Shown one piece after another: positions 45,926-57,736 of a stretch of DNA of 64,000 bases; the stretch's first letter is position 1; each line of letters begins with the position of its first letter. Below the pieces are notes generated by a model that saw nothing but the letters and a program-made list of their open reading frames with translations, did not search any database and had not been told where the DNA came from. The translations under genes and the position numbers were made by a program. This DNA is from Kingdonia uniflora (taxonomy: Eukaryota; Streptophyta; Magnoliopsida; Ranunculales; Circaeasteraceae): assembly GCA_014058105.1 (NCBI GenBank), contig JACGCM010000679.1, positions 558,001-622,000 on the forward strand, given 5' to 3'.

Positions 45926-48900
45926 TGCTACAATCGACGTCGTATTCTACATCATCAATGCAAAATCTCGTTATCTAGGGATTATGGGTGGTTGTTGGAT
46001 CCATAACATGGTAGTAATTGCTTCCACGTATCATCAAGCACTTCACTCCAAGCATAACGGTGGCATCTACAAAATCAAAGGCAGTCAAAAGCTCTCTTGA
46101 TCTTGTAAAAATACAGTTTCTGCCATTCTCGACACATCTGACAGATACGCTATATAGTAATTACAAAAAGCTGGTCACATCGTTGACCAGCCTTTAACAG
46201 AAGAACCTACAGAGTACATTGACATTGATAAACCTACCTGAGGTACTTATATTGGTACAAAGATGGTCCAGCACGATAAAGAAGCTCCCGTTCACTTCTT
46301 ACAAATGAATCGAGACATCTTCGCTTGGACTTACGAAGAAATACTCAGAGTTGATCCATCCAAGGCATGTAAGAGATTGAGCATCAACAATAATGCCATG
46401 ATGGTTAAACAGAAATAGAGAAGACTCTCATCTTTTCTTTGAGATGAGGTCATCATTGAGATCGATATGTTGATCAAAGTGGGATTCATTTGAGAAGCCA
46501 AGATACAAGATTGGATTTCCAACATTGTCGCAGTTCCAAAGATGAATAGGAAAGTCTGAGTTTGTGTAGATTTTACCGATCTAAACAAATGTAATCTGAA
46601 TGACAGTTTCCTTCTTTCAATCATTTATCTAATTCTTGATATTACAGCAGGTCACGAGCTCTTATCTATGATGGATGCTGCTTCTAGATATAATTAAATA
46701 CCTCTCTTGGAGGCCGAAAAGGAAAAGACCACTTTCATCACTGAGAGGGGACTTTGCAATTATAAATTTATGCCCTTCAGACTGAAGAACGCAGGAGCAA
46801 CTTACCAGCGGTTAATAACAACAATAACATCTCCTGTGCAAAAGCTTACAGTCAAAGGACCATATCACAGATCTCTCCACGATCTTCCATATTCTATGCT
46901 CATATAGAATGCGGATCAATCCTGATAAATGTCAATTTAGAGTATATTCAGGCAAGTTCCTCGACCATCTCATCAGCAAGAAGGGAATAAATTAGACCCA
47001 GATCAAATTTGAGCTCTCCTCAACATGCCCTCTCTGTGAATAAAGGACTTACAGAAAATTGCAGGCAAGATTACTGCTATTAATTGATTCGTCTCTAAGT
47101 CTTCATATCAATGCCAGTAAATGTTTTTACTACTCCGAGGGTATACCAAATGAGGAAAAGTTTAGCCCAACGAAAAGATCCAGTCGACAGCAAGATACGA
47201 GGTAGCTTTTTAGGAAGTCTAAACCTATCTCGGAAAATCTCCTATCATGAGCACCCCGGTAGATAATGTGGAACTGATCATCTACCTCGTAGTTACAGAC
47301 AATTCTATCATTTTGATTCTCATTCGACTTGAGGGCAACATTGAAAAACTAGTTTATTTTATCAGCAAAACTCCCACTTTAGCAGAAACAAGGTATTCTA
47401 AAATCGAACGACTTCTTCTAACTCTTGTTTACACTTCACAGAAACTCAAGCACTACTTCCAAGCTCATTCAGTCAAAGTCATGACGAACTACCTACTCTG
47501 GGAAGTTTTATCTAAGAAAGAAAAATCATGAAGAGTGCAGCAATGGTCTGTCAGCTTGGGAGAACATGATATCAAGTTCAAGCAACGCCATTCAGAAAAA
47601 TATTAGACCGTTGTAGATATTCTCGTAAATTTTCTTGCGGAAGATCCCGATTGGGAGGAGCGCGACCTTGACCTTATAAAAGAAATTATAGAAGATCCAC
47701 CCGGTAATCCATTTGACGAACGAGCTGAATAGATTACAAGGAAAGGTGAGAACTTCTTATAGATGGTTAAGCAGGACCCACAGGGTCAGGAATTGGAATC
47801 GTCCTGATTACTCCTTCCAATGACAGAATCAAGAAATCAATTTGCTTGAATTTAGAATCTTCCTTTAATGTTACAGAGTACGAAGCTTTAATTCATGGAC
47901 TCGACTTAACACTTTAGCTTGGCGTTTCTGAGCTCTCAGTCTATACAGATTCTTTACTCATCGTCCACCATTACTCAAAACAGTAAAAAAAAATGGTATG
48001 GGTACAGAAGTGCGATTTCTACAGATCAAAGTGGTATCCTCCCCCAGCATTGATCTCCATTCTATATGCATGATCAACACTGCGGGCGATGAAGAGGAAG
48101 ACGACGATTGGCAAAAACACTTTATTGCCTACCTCAGCCTGAAGAACGAATGTGACAAGCCCCTTCTAACAAATCATAAAGGGCACCGACAGTTGATCGA
48201 AAACTTAAAGCATTATACAATTTATAATGGTCATCTATATTGCCGCTCGGTGGCAGGTCCTTATTTCAAGTGCCTCTCGAAGAAGAAAGCCAATGGAATG
48301 CTCAAAGAACTACATGAAGGAACTTGTGGCTCCCATACTGGAGGTTGATCATTTGCAAATAGAGCAATTACATAAGGAGTATTCTGGCCAGGAATGTGCA
48401 AGCAAGCAGAAGAGTACTCATGCAAATATGACACATGTCAATGACATAGACACATGATCAGAGCCCCTGAATTTGAATTACATATAAGCAAGGTATTCTG
48501 GCCATTCAAGTGGTAGGCGCTCGATCTCGTAGGAGAATTTCCAAATAAGCCAGGTAACCGACATTTCTTACTCATGGTAACAAATTATTTTATAAAATGG
48601 GAGGAAACAGATCCTATTTGTTGTACTAGAGAAGAAGATGTCATCTCCTTTATCTGGGAACACATTATCACCCAGTTCAGATGCCCCCACCTGATTTGAA
48701 TTGATAACGGACTGCAGTTCATTAGAGAAAAGGTCGTAGCCTTCCTTAACAAGCACAACATCATTAATTCCCTATCCAATTCATACTACCCTCAAAGCAA
48801 CAGATAAGTCGAAATTACCAACAAAACCATAGTAGATGGACTCAAGAAAAGGCTACAATCACAGAAGAAAGAAAATTGAATTCGGGAACTTCATCGCATC

Positions 48901-49340
48901 TTATGGGCATACCATACTACACTTAGACAATTAACTGGTTGTTCCCCCTTCCTCTTAGCTTATGGCACAGAGGCCGTCATTCTAACAGAGTACCACCATC
49001 CTGTTAGAGATTGCAAGCTTACAGATGAAGAAAATGAGTTTGAGCTAGCCTACAATATGAATTGAATTGATAAAACTAGGGAATGGTCGATATCACCATA
49101 TGCTTGCAAGCATGTACAATAGAAAAGTCCAAAGACGTGAGTTTCAAATTGATGATCTCGTCCTTCGAGAAATCCTACAGAGCAGAAAAGAGGCAAACAT
49201 TGGAAAGCAAATAGAAAATTGGGAAGGTCATTTCCTCATTCTTGGTCGCATTGGCCTTGCGTCATACTACCTCATGACAAAGACAGGAGTTCAAATCCCA
49301 AATCTATTGAACACTTGGCGATTGAGGCGATATTATCACC
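45926..49340 (+). pseudogene. pol of C1 (end of protease to integrase), degenerate
   Basis: Starts inside protease: INAKSRYLGIMGGCWIH and STYHQ. RT (about 46270-47010) has MNRDIFAWTYEE, DWISNIVAVPKMN, CVDFTDLNK, ELLSMMDAASRYN and MPFRLKNAGATYQRL. The segment that should hold the Y-x-DD box is deleted or scrambled between 46830 and 46910, and MRINPDKCQF follows. RNase H/connection is at 47247-47531 (ETRYSKIERLLLTLVYTS). The second RNase H-like domain is at about 47760-47980 (AGPTGSGIGIVLITP, TEYEALIHGLDL). Integrase spans about 48000-49340, with SHTGG, DNGLQF-like and LLAYGTEAVILTEY pieces; 49067-49519 holds DDLVLREI and NWEGHFLI. Many stops. Confidence 0.75.
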
Positions 49341-49499
49341 AAATCCCAAGTTTTTCCATTAGAGATTACTCTATTCTCGTTCTTTACTTTATAAAAGTGA
49401 GATTTCAATCTCCAATAGTGTTCTTTATATTCTACTTAATAAAAACTTCTAAGCTTTTTCTCACATTACTCTCTACTCACGTAGAATCTACTAAATCTC

Positions 49500-49735
49500 A
49501 TCGATTGAAGCAAAGGTAATACTAGCTTTCAATCGAGCATCTATACACATATTAAAGCAAAGGTAATACTTGCTTTCAATCGACTATCTATACAGATTAA
49601 AGGAAAGGTAATACTAGCTTTCAATCGACATCTATACAGATTAAAGCAGAGGCTCTACTATCTTTCAATCACCCATCTATATATATATATCAACGATTTA
49701 AACAAAGATAATACTAGTGTTCAATCAATGTTGGT
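49500..49735. repeat. About 45-bp tandem array between pol and L (C1)
   Basis: Five units of AGCAAAGGTAATACTAGCTT, TCAATCGACATCTATACAG, starting near 49511, 49558, 49603, 49646 and 49703. A second short repeat GGTTGAGAACCTTG follows twice at 49731-49775. Position and unit size match the E1 array though the sequence does not. Confidence 0.7.
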
Positions 49736-49849
49736 TGAGAACCTTGCTCTACTAATTTTATAGGTTGAGAACCTTGTTCCATTTCCATATTGGTCAAGAA
49801 ATTTCCTCGATCTATATCAGCATTACAGATACAGCCTCAGAATGCCACA

Positions 49850-52800
49850 CAGTCATGGATGGTATCCCTTTCAAGCTTAAGCATCTTTACTTCTACCACA
49901 AAATAAGCAATGATAGCCATTAGCTCTCTTGAGTGCACCTCTTTAGGGCCAATCTTCTCGCGATCAAGCATGACTAACTCGGTAAACTACTTTCTTAATT
50001 TCGGGTAACGCTATCATAGAGTACCATCCTACTCTGCGCATTAGAATGATTTCACCTCAGTTTGCTGTGTTATTATCACCGCTGCTTTATCCAACTCGGA
50101 TTTATTCATCATTCTCAACTCTTCCACTTGAGTACGAAGTGCCACCAACTCTAGCTCATTTACATTACTTTCCCCAATACGAGCTTTATTCAATAGGTCA
50201 TCCTTTCTCTAGATCACCCCATTTAACTCTTTCTCCCTACAGAGAGCACCCTCTAACTTAAAATCATACTCTCTTAACCATTTGTTGCCCTTCCTTACAC
50301 TAGCTTGAACCTGAACAAGATCAGCCTCTAACACTTTAATTCAAACTGATGGGTTAACCGTGTTACCTTTCACAATCGGGACCTCAACGCCATTCTTTTA
50401 CTTCTTGGCACACGAATTGGCCATGGCTAAATCTATCTTCAACTTTGCAACCTTCTTATTACGTTCACCACACCGATTTTGAACCATCCAAAAATTGATA
50501 TCTTTAGCAAGCATCGACTTAATCAACTACTCGACTACACTTTTAGAAGTAGCTAGATCATCTGGAGCCTTCACGAGTTTGCTTTCTTTCTTGGCCATTT
50601 GACCCTACAAATTAGCCACATGGCCCCGCAACTTATTTTCTATCACCTCTAGTGATCTGATACGGTATTGAGCGGCATTCGCTTCTTTGCCTCTCACTAT
50701 CAACAAGTCTATCTTAGTTTTGAGATTCATTAATTAAGTCTATGCACCTTTGAGCTCCCTTTGCAATTTTTCTAATTCAATGTCTTTACTTTCGATCTGC
50801 CGGGTCAGATCGTCTATAGTCTTCGTCGCTTTGGCAAATTGGATCTGTACTTTGACATATTGATCCTCCCTATCTTCATATGCTTTGGTCATCCTATCAA
50901 ATTCTACCCCATACTCATGATTGTATTGGAGCGTCTGTTACTCGCTCAAGCGAGCAGTCTCTAATTCGACCTGCATCATCAAGCTCGATTCAATAATTCT
51001 TCACAGATGCAATCAATACATATTATAGATAACTTTATAGATTTCTAACCAATTTCTATTTTTGACATGCCAACAAGCTAAAATTTCCCTTCGTTCTCAA
51101 GTTAAGAGGTTATCTCACACTAATGGCAACAACATCTACATCCTATTTCAAGGTACACATTCTCTATGCTCTAATTTTCTAACACTCCAAAATAGTCATA
51201 ACATATTTGGTTATTATCGGTCATCATGATCTATATGCCTTCTAACTTTACTTTGTAACTCTAAAGTAACGCAGCATACAAGTCAAATATTTATAGCTTC
51301 TTTCTAACCTGTAGCTCCGCTTGCGAAGTCAACATGGCTGTTGAGGCATTTTTCTCCTTAGCGAGCTCTTTCTCTAATTCCTCAATTTTGAGGCGCATAT
51401 CTTTAAGTTCCTAGAAATCAATATTTACAAACATCTTTTTTATCCATCCCAAATATATCCTACAAGTCAATGTACCATACACTTAGAGTTTTCAACCCAC
51501 ATAAAAAAAACACAAACAAATTCCAAACAGTTTTACTCTACCATCTCATTATCTCCCTTACGATTCTCTCGATCAGTTCTAGCAGAGATCGCATCCAACC
51601 CTGTTACCACACCTGAGAGAGAACTACCATCAACTTGGAGCTCCTCTTCTACTTCAACCTCTTCAACATAACATCCTTCTATGATGGCTTCAATATTTGT
51701 AACAGAGTACCCCATTTCAAGAAGTTGGCGCCTAAGGCTGTCCTGAGTAGCTACAACTTTATCAACATTCTTTTGTGCCTCATTAGTGAGCTTGCATATA
51801 CACTTGATGCAAGTCCATCACGAAAACCAAGAACTCCCTCTCAAATGCCAAATCGAGCTCGAGCTGAGCCACCCTCTTCTCGAGCTCAGCTCTTCCGCCC
51901 TCGAGCTCAGCCTATCCTTCATCGATCCCAAGGCAGATACCCTTCAGCATACGAGCAGCCTTCAAAAATAAAAGATACATTTTTAGCTCAAAAACAAATG
52001 CAAAGTTCAAATATCACAAAAAAAACAACTTTCCATGCTCAACTCCAACTGTACAAAAGTGTTTAGCTCCTTAGCACCACCTGGAGCTGCCGCCCTCAGC
52101 CTGCTTTTAATGGCCAGTAGCTCATCCTCCACCACAGGTCGGCTCTCCACACCTTTTGCCCTCCTCACAGCAGCAGGAAAATCCACCTTCATCTTCTCTG
52201 CATTCACCTTGACCTCACCACTCACTGTAGTCCCTGAGGTCGAACCACCCTTAAGAGCCTTCCTATTTGGGTGCCTTATGGCTAGCTTATTTGAAGTTGT
52301 ACCCCCATAAAATCCTTCAGTGACATTAGAGCAGCCTTCGGTAGTATTGGACACTCTTCCCCATCTGCTATTCTTTTCTTGCTAGCTCTATCTTCTATTA
52401 TTTATGACTTGGCTTGAGCCTTTTGCACTTTCTCTGACATGCTGTTAGCTCTTTTGTTTCTACTGATGCCGAGCTCTTTTAGGACAATCTCGAGCTTAAC
52501 ACCTTCTTGAGCTACAGTATCTTGCAGCAATTCTCTTCTTGGAACTTGAGATAGATGGCCTGCAACATAACATAAAAATTGCTAAAAAACACAGAACGAC
52601 CCTATAACTACAACAGTTTGATATTATACACTATTGATTACTTTTATTCAGGGATTTATACATAAGGTCCATGGGTTCTTCGTTCATTCTCTGAAGACAA
52701 CCTTTCACCCATATCATATTATCGTTCAAAACTCGTTCTGCTGAATTCAGATCAAAGAAAAGAGGTTGTGATGAACTAAAACAAAAATAGGTACCTCCAG

Positions 52801-53911
52801 TTGTCACATAATATTTCACAGCTTAATACTGCAAAACATCTACAGGAATTATACTCCTTTCCACCTCATTCCCCTTCCACAATTTATTAAGATTATCACA
52901 GACGTTTATCACCTCCCACATATTTCCATTCAGTTGGGCAGGACAGGCCTCTACGGTATTCAAAATACCTTTAGCAGGATTACTAAGCGGCAATATATGT
53001 CCATTTTCCAACTGAGAAAGATAGTACATAAATCCTTGATCCAGGTTGCTTTGTACATTCCCATCAAAGTACTCAAAATAGGTTGATTCCTCTACTCTCA
53101 TCTTCATTTTCTCTTGTTCTAAGTTGGGTAACAAAAAGAAGTATTCTTCCCCACTTGCCACAGTATTCTTCCCCACTTGTTTTAAGTACGATTTTTTGCC
53201 CAAACTACTTTTAATTTTATATAACTTTTTGAATACATCAGACTTTGGAGGATAGTATAACAAATTGCTAGGGAAATCTAAAAATTGTACACGTTGTACT
53301 TCATCCTCCCTATAAGAATCTATATCTACAACTTCTACATTTTTTGACTCACCCATACGACCAGATGTCGACGTCTCCATATCAGGTGAACCCTTTATAG
53401 GCTTGAGGATGAGGTTTATTTCTATAATAGAGTCTCCTTATGCCTCAGCCTACATACAAGTCCTGGTATTCTGTCAATTTTCTCAATCATTATCTTTTGC
53501 CTATACATATACATACATAGATATATCATATATCATATATCTATCATACATATACATACATACATACATACATATATCATATATCTATCATACATATGCA
53601 TATATCTTTGTTTGTACAAATCAAACAGGCTTTTTCAAAAGTTTACTATAGATAGCAAATTTCACAAATTTTGAAATCCCACAGATATTGCAATTTCCAT
53701 TTCAAACTTTACAATCACAAAATCATAACTCAATCACCTACCTTCAACGTCTGAGTATGAGTAAGGAGCAGCGCCCAATCCCTCTTTTACCATGGCACTT
53801 TGCAACCAATGTCTTTACTATGCCTCCAAAACCTTCTTCCTCCTTTTACGATGGTTACCTTCGTCCAATCTCTCACTCAAATCTATGTACCTTGATCTCT
53901 TTTATCTCCAT
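49850..53911 (-). pseudogene. Antisense gene L of C1: Transposase_28-like domain plus long coiled coil
   Basis: On the minus strand. The domain lies in one open stretch at 53380-52823: FLDFPSNLLYYPP, KSYLKQVGKN, ENGHILPL and CPAQLNGNMWEVINVC. It continues at 52819-52631 with LFFDLNSAERVLND and IWVKGCLQR. A Gly/Lys/Arg-rich linker is at 52354-52007. A coiled coil runs from about 51420 to 50190: ELKDMRLKIEELEKELAKEK ends at a donor-like CAG|GTTAG, then YEDREDQYVKVQIQFAKATK and RQIESKDIELEKLQREL. The 5' exons lie in 53380-53911 with a TATA at 53974; the first exon is not certain. GHILPL...CPAQLNGN fits the Transposase_28 pattern. This is the clearest domain copy in the window. Function unknown. 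Confidence 0.65.
53501..53610. repeat. TA/CA microsatellite within an L intron (C1)
   Basis: Runs of ATACATACATACATAC and ATATATCATATATC. The plus-strand frame through it is low-complexity and not coding. Confidence 0.8.
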
Positions 53912-53966
53912 CTTTTCTTTCGTTTATCTAAGTTTGATAAACGTTTGAATGAGGAAGATGAATTGT

Positions 53967-53974
53967 TATTTATA
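53967..53974 (-). promoter_or_regulatory. TATA box of antisense gene L (C1)
   Basis: TATAAATA on the minus strand. A short frame MEIKEIK with GT behind it starts 56 bp downstream at 53911 and may be exon 1. Confidence 0.45.
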
Positions 53975-54159
53975 CTTTCTTTCTCTAACTGCTGGTAGTT
54001 ATTAGTCCTCGCACAAGCCGCCCTCGGTTTTGGAACTGGGGCGTCCCTTTCACAATTAATGTCAGACGTTTCACACCATTTTGGTGAAAATGCCTTTTCC
54101 ATTATTATCCCACATCCTATATTTAAATATATTTTTCTTTCTCCTACCCAAATCATTCT

Positions 54160-55690
54160 CTAACCTTCCCACACTCATGATGACGCTATACATACATGCA
54201 ATTGAACTTTTTCTACCCTTACATAAAAGATAAAAATTAAAGCTGATCTGATTTCTCTATTCTTACTTCTGTTACTTATAGAATTGCTGACGTCATTTCT
54301 AATGTTATAACATTTTAAAATTCAAATTTTTATCCACAAAAGTTTCCATCAACATTTACAACTAAACTAGAATAGATTCAAAAGAAACATTCTACCTATA
54401 TTCAAATTTTAGTTATTCGATTTAACTCAGCTCGCTCACTCATACATAATCACACATGAAACATCCAAGATACCCTGGAGTACCACACCTAATCAGTTCT
54501 CCCCCAACCATCCTTTCATCTTCCTCAACAATCTCTTCTACATCAATTTGCCTCAAAGCAGCTTTTGAGCTACAGGCTCCAAAATTACTTCCCAGAATAT
54601 CTTCAAATAAAAGTGACGCCTAACCTCATACTCTCTCCCCATGCATCCAACCCGTCAAACCGAATTATAGATTTAGGCAAGTTAGCATTATAATCTAACA
54701 GCCCGAAGATCCTCTCCCACACTTCTACAATTTTTATTACTAAGTGCCCTTCTGATGCATGACAAGCTCTTTGAGAACGAGTCCTTACCATTTTTTTTTC
54801 TTCCTGCTCTCTGCACCACGTCTCCGCATTATTTATACACCTCTTGGAGATAACATTAAATCCCCCACATTTCGTATATAGTATAATATATTTTTTCATA
54901 GCTAGAAACCCCAAGATCATGATTAAAAACTATTTGAACTTATCTTTCAAAATTGACCTCATTACAATTCGTCTATTGCCTTTTTGAACTAATTTTTACA
55001 ATCCCTCCCCTCTATTATACATTTCTAAAATACCTTTAAAGCTCAATATTTGATTTCTGCATATTCTACTCTATATAAAATGATGACGCATAGCTCAATT
55101 CTATACACATCATCAGTTTAATACACGTACCACATATATTTATTTTTTATTTTCACATATATCTTCATCGGTCGACTGATGCATTATACCTGTTCGCCTG
55201 ACAGTACCCATTTTTAGTTCATTTTCTACAAACACAACATTTTATTTCTGTACTCCAACATTTTTCTTTCTCAGTATGATTTAATTGCTAATTGCTAATT
55301 TGATCTATTAACACAATTTTGGCATAAATATCTTTTTTATTAGCTTAAATATTAATTACAAAATACTTGACAGAGAACACATTTTTCAGATATTTCTATA
55401 GATCGATCTATAGGTTACATTGCATTTCAATTTCTAACACTGTTTCATTTCAAAACTATTCTCTAAGAAAAGCCCAACAATGGTTGTTATAGAGATTTAG
55501 CACACCTCTAATATAGTTTACTTCCACAAGAAACTGAGGAAGCTAGTTGTAAAAGTGCATGAAACAACCTCCAACAAGAAATACTCCTTATAGATGTAGA
55601 ACGATGATTGTGCGGAAGAAAATTTCCCATCTCTGTCTCCCTTCTTCACCACCACCGTCTCTTCCTCCATAACCCACACCAGCTTCAAGT
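54160..55690. other. AT-rich spacer between antisense S and L (C1)
   Basis: No gene, repeat array or element end is recognised. The minus-strand frame 54920-54603 shows no similarity to gene L or S of the other elements. Confidence 0.35.
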
Positions 55691-55711
55691 TGGTTAAGAT
55701 TAAAGAGGATT

Positions 55712-56044
55712 CTACTTTAGAACCCAGTCATTCGCAAGGTACTGACAACACTTCCTATTATATACGTCGGTCTCTACATCTGTCTCCTCAACCTTATCCT
55801 CTGCCAATAGGCGAAGGCATATCTGACGCTGCTCCCCAGATAGAATTACATAGTAGAACCGCCACATATGGTAGTAATCATCCTCTGCTTCATCCTCTTC
55901 CTCCTCCGTCATACCCTGGTAAGTTGGTGGTGCTGGAATGGGCATGGGCATCTCTAGAGATTGGTTGCTAAAGTAGTACAACTGCAGCCTCTAAATATCA
56001 TCAACTATTCTCTCCTCATATACCAACTACCTGGTCTTCACCAT
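55712..56044 (-). pseudogene. Antisense gene S of C1, two stops
   Basis: Starts MVKTR at 56044, has a stop at codon 6 and another near codon 18, then LYYFSNQSLEMPMPIPAPP, TYQGM, AEDDYYHMWRFYYVIL, CLRLLAEDKVEET and ends at 55712. Except for the stops it aligns end to end with D gene S at 57180 (MVKTRRMV, FFGDQSLENPIPVPVPP, TYRGM, LAEDKVGET). It lies 75 bp behind a TATA box. Function unknown. Confidence 0.65.
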
Positions 56045-56124
56045 TTTCAAAATAGAGTACAACAGAAGATATTCACAGCCACAGGGTACTTTCACAGAGA
56101 TGACAAACGTTATAGTATAGGCAC

Positions 56125-56132
56125 TATTTATA
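56125..56132 (-). promoter_or_regulatory. TATA box of antisense gene S (C1)
   Basis: TATAAATA on the minus strand, 81 bp upstream of the S start. Confidence 0.55.
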
Positions 56133-56308
56133 CCCAACCCATATTCAATGCGACAGTATATTTCTAAAGCAGTCATCATTCAAAGTACAACTTACTTGGG
56201 AACCCCAAATGTCAGGTACATCAATCCTTTTCACCATAATAAATACAAGATATAGTCTTCAATAAAGAAATACCGAGTGCCCAACCAGTTAAATTCCCCA
56301 TCAATACT

Positions 56309-56921
56309 GTAATGGCCAAATTCCATGAGCTCGAAATGGCCTAGAATTAGTCCTTACGCCAATGTACCTGTGACAAAATGTAATCGAAAACAAGAAATAA
56401 TACAGGTATTTAGCGTAGAAAACCTATGAATAGGTTAAAAACAATGAACTCGGGTTAATGATTTTTGTAATAGTGATGTTTATTGCTTAAGGCTGTTATC
56501 TTATTTCAAGTAATCTCTAGACTTAAAAATGCTTGACCTTGTGAATAAGAAGTTTACAGTTTCAGGAATTTAGAAAATATAGTTTTCTTGGTGATTTCCC
56601 TTGTAATTTTTTGGTCCTTGTTTCTTCAGAAACTTTTTCATTATACAGGCCACTTTGAAGTTCTTCATCGTGCTGGAGCACATTCTCCGAACAATGTGGT
56701 CAGTGGCGGTTAACTGAGTAACTGTTGAGTTTGAGAGATATAGGTGGCTTTGACCTGTTCAGGTATTTTGCTTTGAGTTCGACCCACGTTTTTCATTAGT
56801 TCGTGGAGTATGTGGTAATGATGATTGGAGAAGTTATGGGGAGAATGCGTGTGTCAGACATATAGGTAGTTAGAACTGAAAATAGCTCAATTTAGGCAAG
56901 ATCGAGGGATAATCCCCTACA
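56309..56921 (-). mobile_element. D: 3' LTR of a fifth, mostly deleted element
   Basis: Reverse-oriented LTR of 613 bp: TGTAATGGCCAAATTC to ATAATCCCCTACA on the plus strand. It aligns with the C1 LTR in reverse (GTACCTGTGAC, TTTAGCGTAGAAAACCT, TTATTGCTTAAGG). The PPT lies on its right, so it is a 3' LTR and the element body was to the right. AATAC (56304-56308) would be the outer target duplication; no partner is seen. Confidence 0.7.
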
Positions 56922-56941
56922 ATCTCCCCCTCGCAACCAAA
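56922..56941 (-). promoter_or_regulatory. Polypurine tract of D
   Basis: The minus strand reads GCGAGGGGGAGAT directly before the LTR TGTAGG. Confidence 0.6.
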
Positions 56942-57102
56942 GTCACGAGTGGCTTTGGTTGAGAAAGAATCTGGATATATGGGTATTCGGGTTTGGAGTT
57001 TGAATATGAAGGAAGTTATATGCGACGGTTAGGGTTTGAAGAGTTTTGTCTGTATTGAATGATAATACTTGGGGAAACGTTCCTACATAATTAATGTAGG
57101 GT

Positions 57103-57112
57103 TATATAAATA
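57103..57112 (+). promoter_or_regulatory. TATA box of antisense gene S (D)
   Basis: TATATAAATA lies about 70 bp before the S start codon at 57180. Confidence 0.55.
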
Positions 57113-57179
57113 GTACCTGTACCAAGGATTGCTGTAAAGTACGCTAGTTTTGTTGTAAAATCCTCTGCAATTGTTGAAG

Positions 57180-57488
57180 ATGGTAAAGACTCGTAGGATG
57201 GTTCTTGAAGAGAAAATTACTTTTGAAATGCTGAAGTTGAAGTTGAAGTTTTTTGGGGATCAGTCCTTGGAAAATCCTATTCCTGTTCCTGTTCCTCCGA
57301 CGTACCGAGGAATGTCGCAAAACAAAGCGGCTGAAGCTGAAGAAGAGTTTTATTGTGTATGGAGGTTTTACCACATTGTCTTAATAGATGAGCAATGTTA
57401 TGCTTGTCTCCGCTGCCTTGCGGAAGATAAGGTTGGAGAGACAGATGCAGGGATAGGTGTAACTGGAGAGTATACGGCAGAAATATAA
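57180..57488 (+). CDS. Antisense gene S of D, open, with its end fused to LTR sequence
   Basis: 102 codons starting MVKTRRMVLEEK, then LKLKLKFFGDQSLE, a Pro/Val run (NPIPVPVPPTYRGM), AEEEFYCVWRFYHIV and CLRCLAEDKVGET. The Met at 57180 matches the C1 start; a Met at 57171 is also in frame. The stop codon and probably the last few residues come from the A2 LTR fragment that begins near 57480, so the native C-terminus is lost. It is acidic in the second half. The L gene of D is deleted. Function unknown. Confidence 0.6.
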   Translation: MVKTRRMVLEEKITFEMLKLKLKFFGDQSLENPIPVPVPPTYRGMSQNKAAEAEEEFYCVWRFYHIVLIDEQCYACLRCLAEDKVGETDAGIGVTGEYTAEI

Positions 57489-57664
57489 ACACACTTAAAA
57501 ATCCTCAACAAAGGTCATGGAGAGTCACATTCCAAGCCTCCACGCAAGTATATTGTCTATAGGTTATTCACGCTTAAGATTATATGCTTGCATTCCTTTG
57601 ATTGAAGATTAAACCCCATGGTATAAGAACCGACTTCCTCTTATCGCGAAGTTAGGCCCTTACA
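57480..57664 (+). mobile_element. 5' LTR fragment of A2
   Basis: From CTTAAAAATCCTCAACAAAG to GTTAGGCCCTTACA it matches the last part of the A1 LTR read on the minus strand. About 550 bp including the sense TATA box are missing. Confidence 0.7.
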
Positions 57665-57682
57665 TTTGGCGCCGTCTGTGCT
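57665..57682 (+). promoter_or_regulatory. Primer-binding site of A2
   Basis: TTTGGCGCCGTCTGTGCT directly follows the LTR end; best preserved PBS in the window. Confidence 0.7.
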
Positions 57683-57736
57683 TCCCACCCTACCTATCTC
57701 CCTCCCATTGTTCTCAACTCCAACAGATTATTATCA

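Larger units (their letters stand above)
28194..56308 (+). mobile_element. C1: Tat-like element split by the nested B composite; 3' LTR not found
   Basis: The left half is the 5' LTR, PBS and most of gag (28194-30087). The right half begins inside protease near 45926 and continues through RT, RNase H, integrase, a 45-bp tandem array and antisense genes L and S to about 56200. Both halves are on the + strand and complementary in content. About 1 kb of gag end and protease start is missing between them, so deletion accompanied or followed the insertion of B. The expected 3' LTR is absent: the D LTR, reversed, lies where it should be. The span includes B. Confidence 0.6.

Noticed and set aside
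53403..53651. 82-codon plus-strand frame rich in Tyr and Ile
   Set aside because: It is the translation of the TA/CA microsatellite.
54603..54920. 105-codon minus-strand frame in the C1 S-L spacer
   Set aside because: No S or L motif and no counterpart at this position in other elements.
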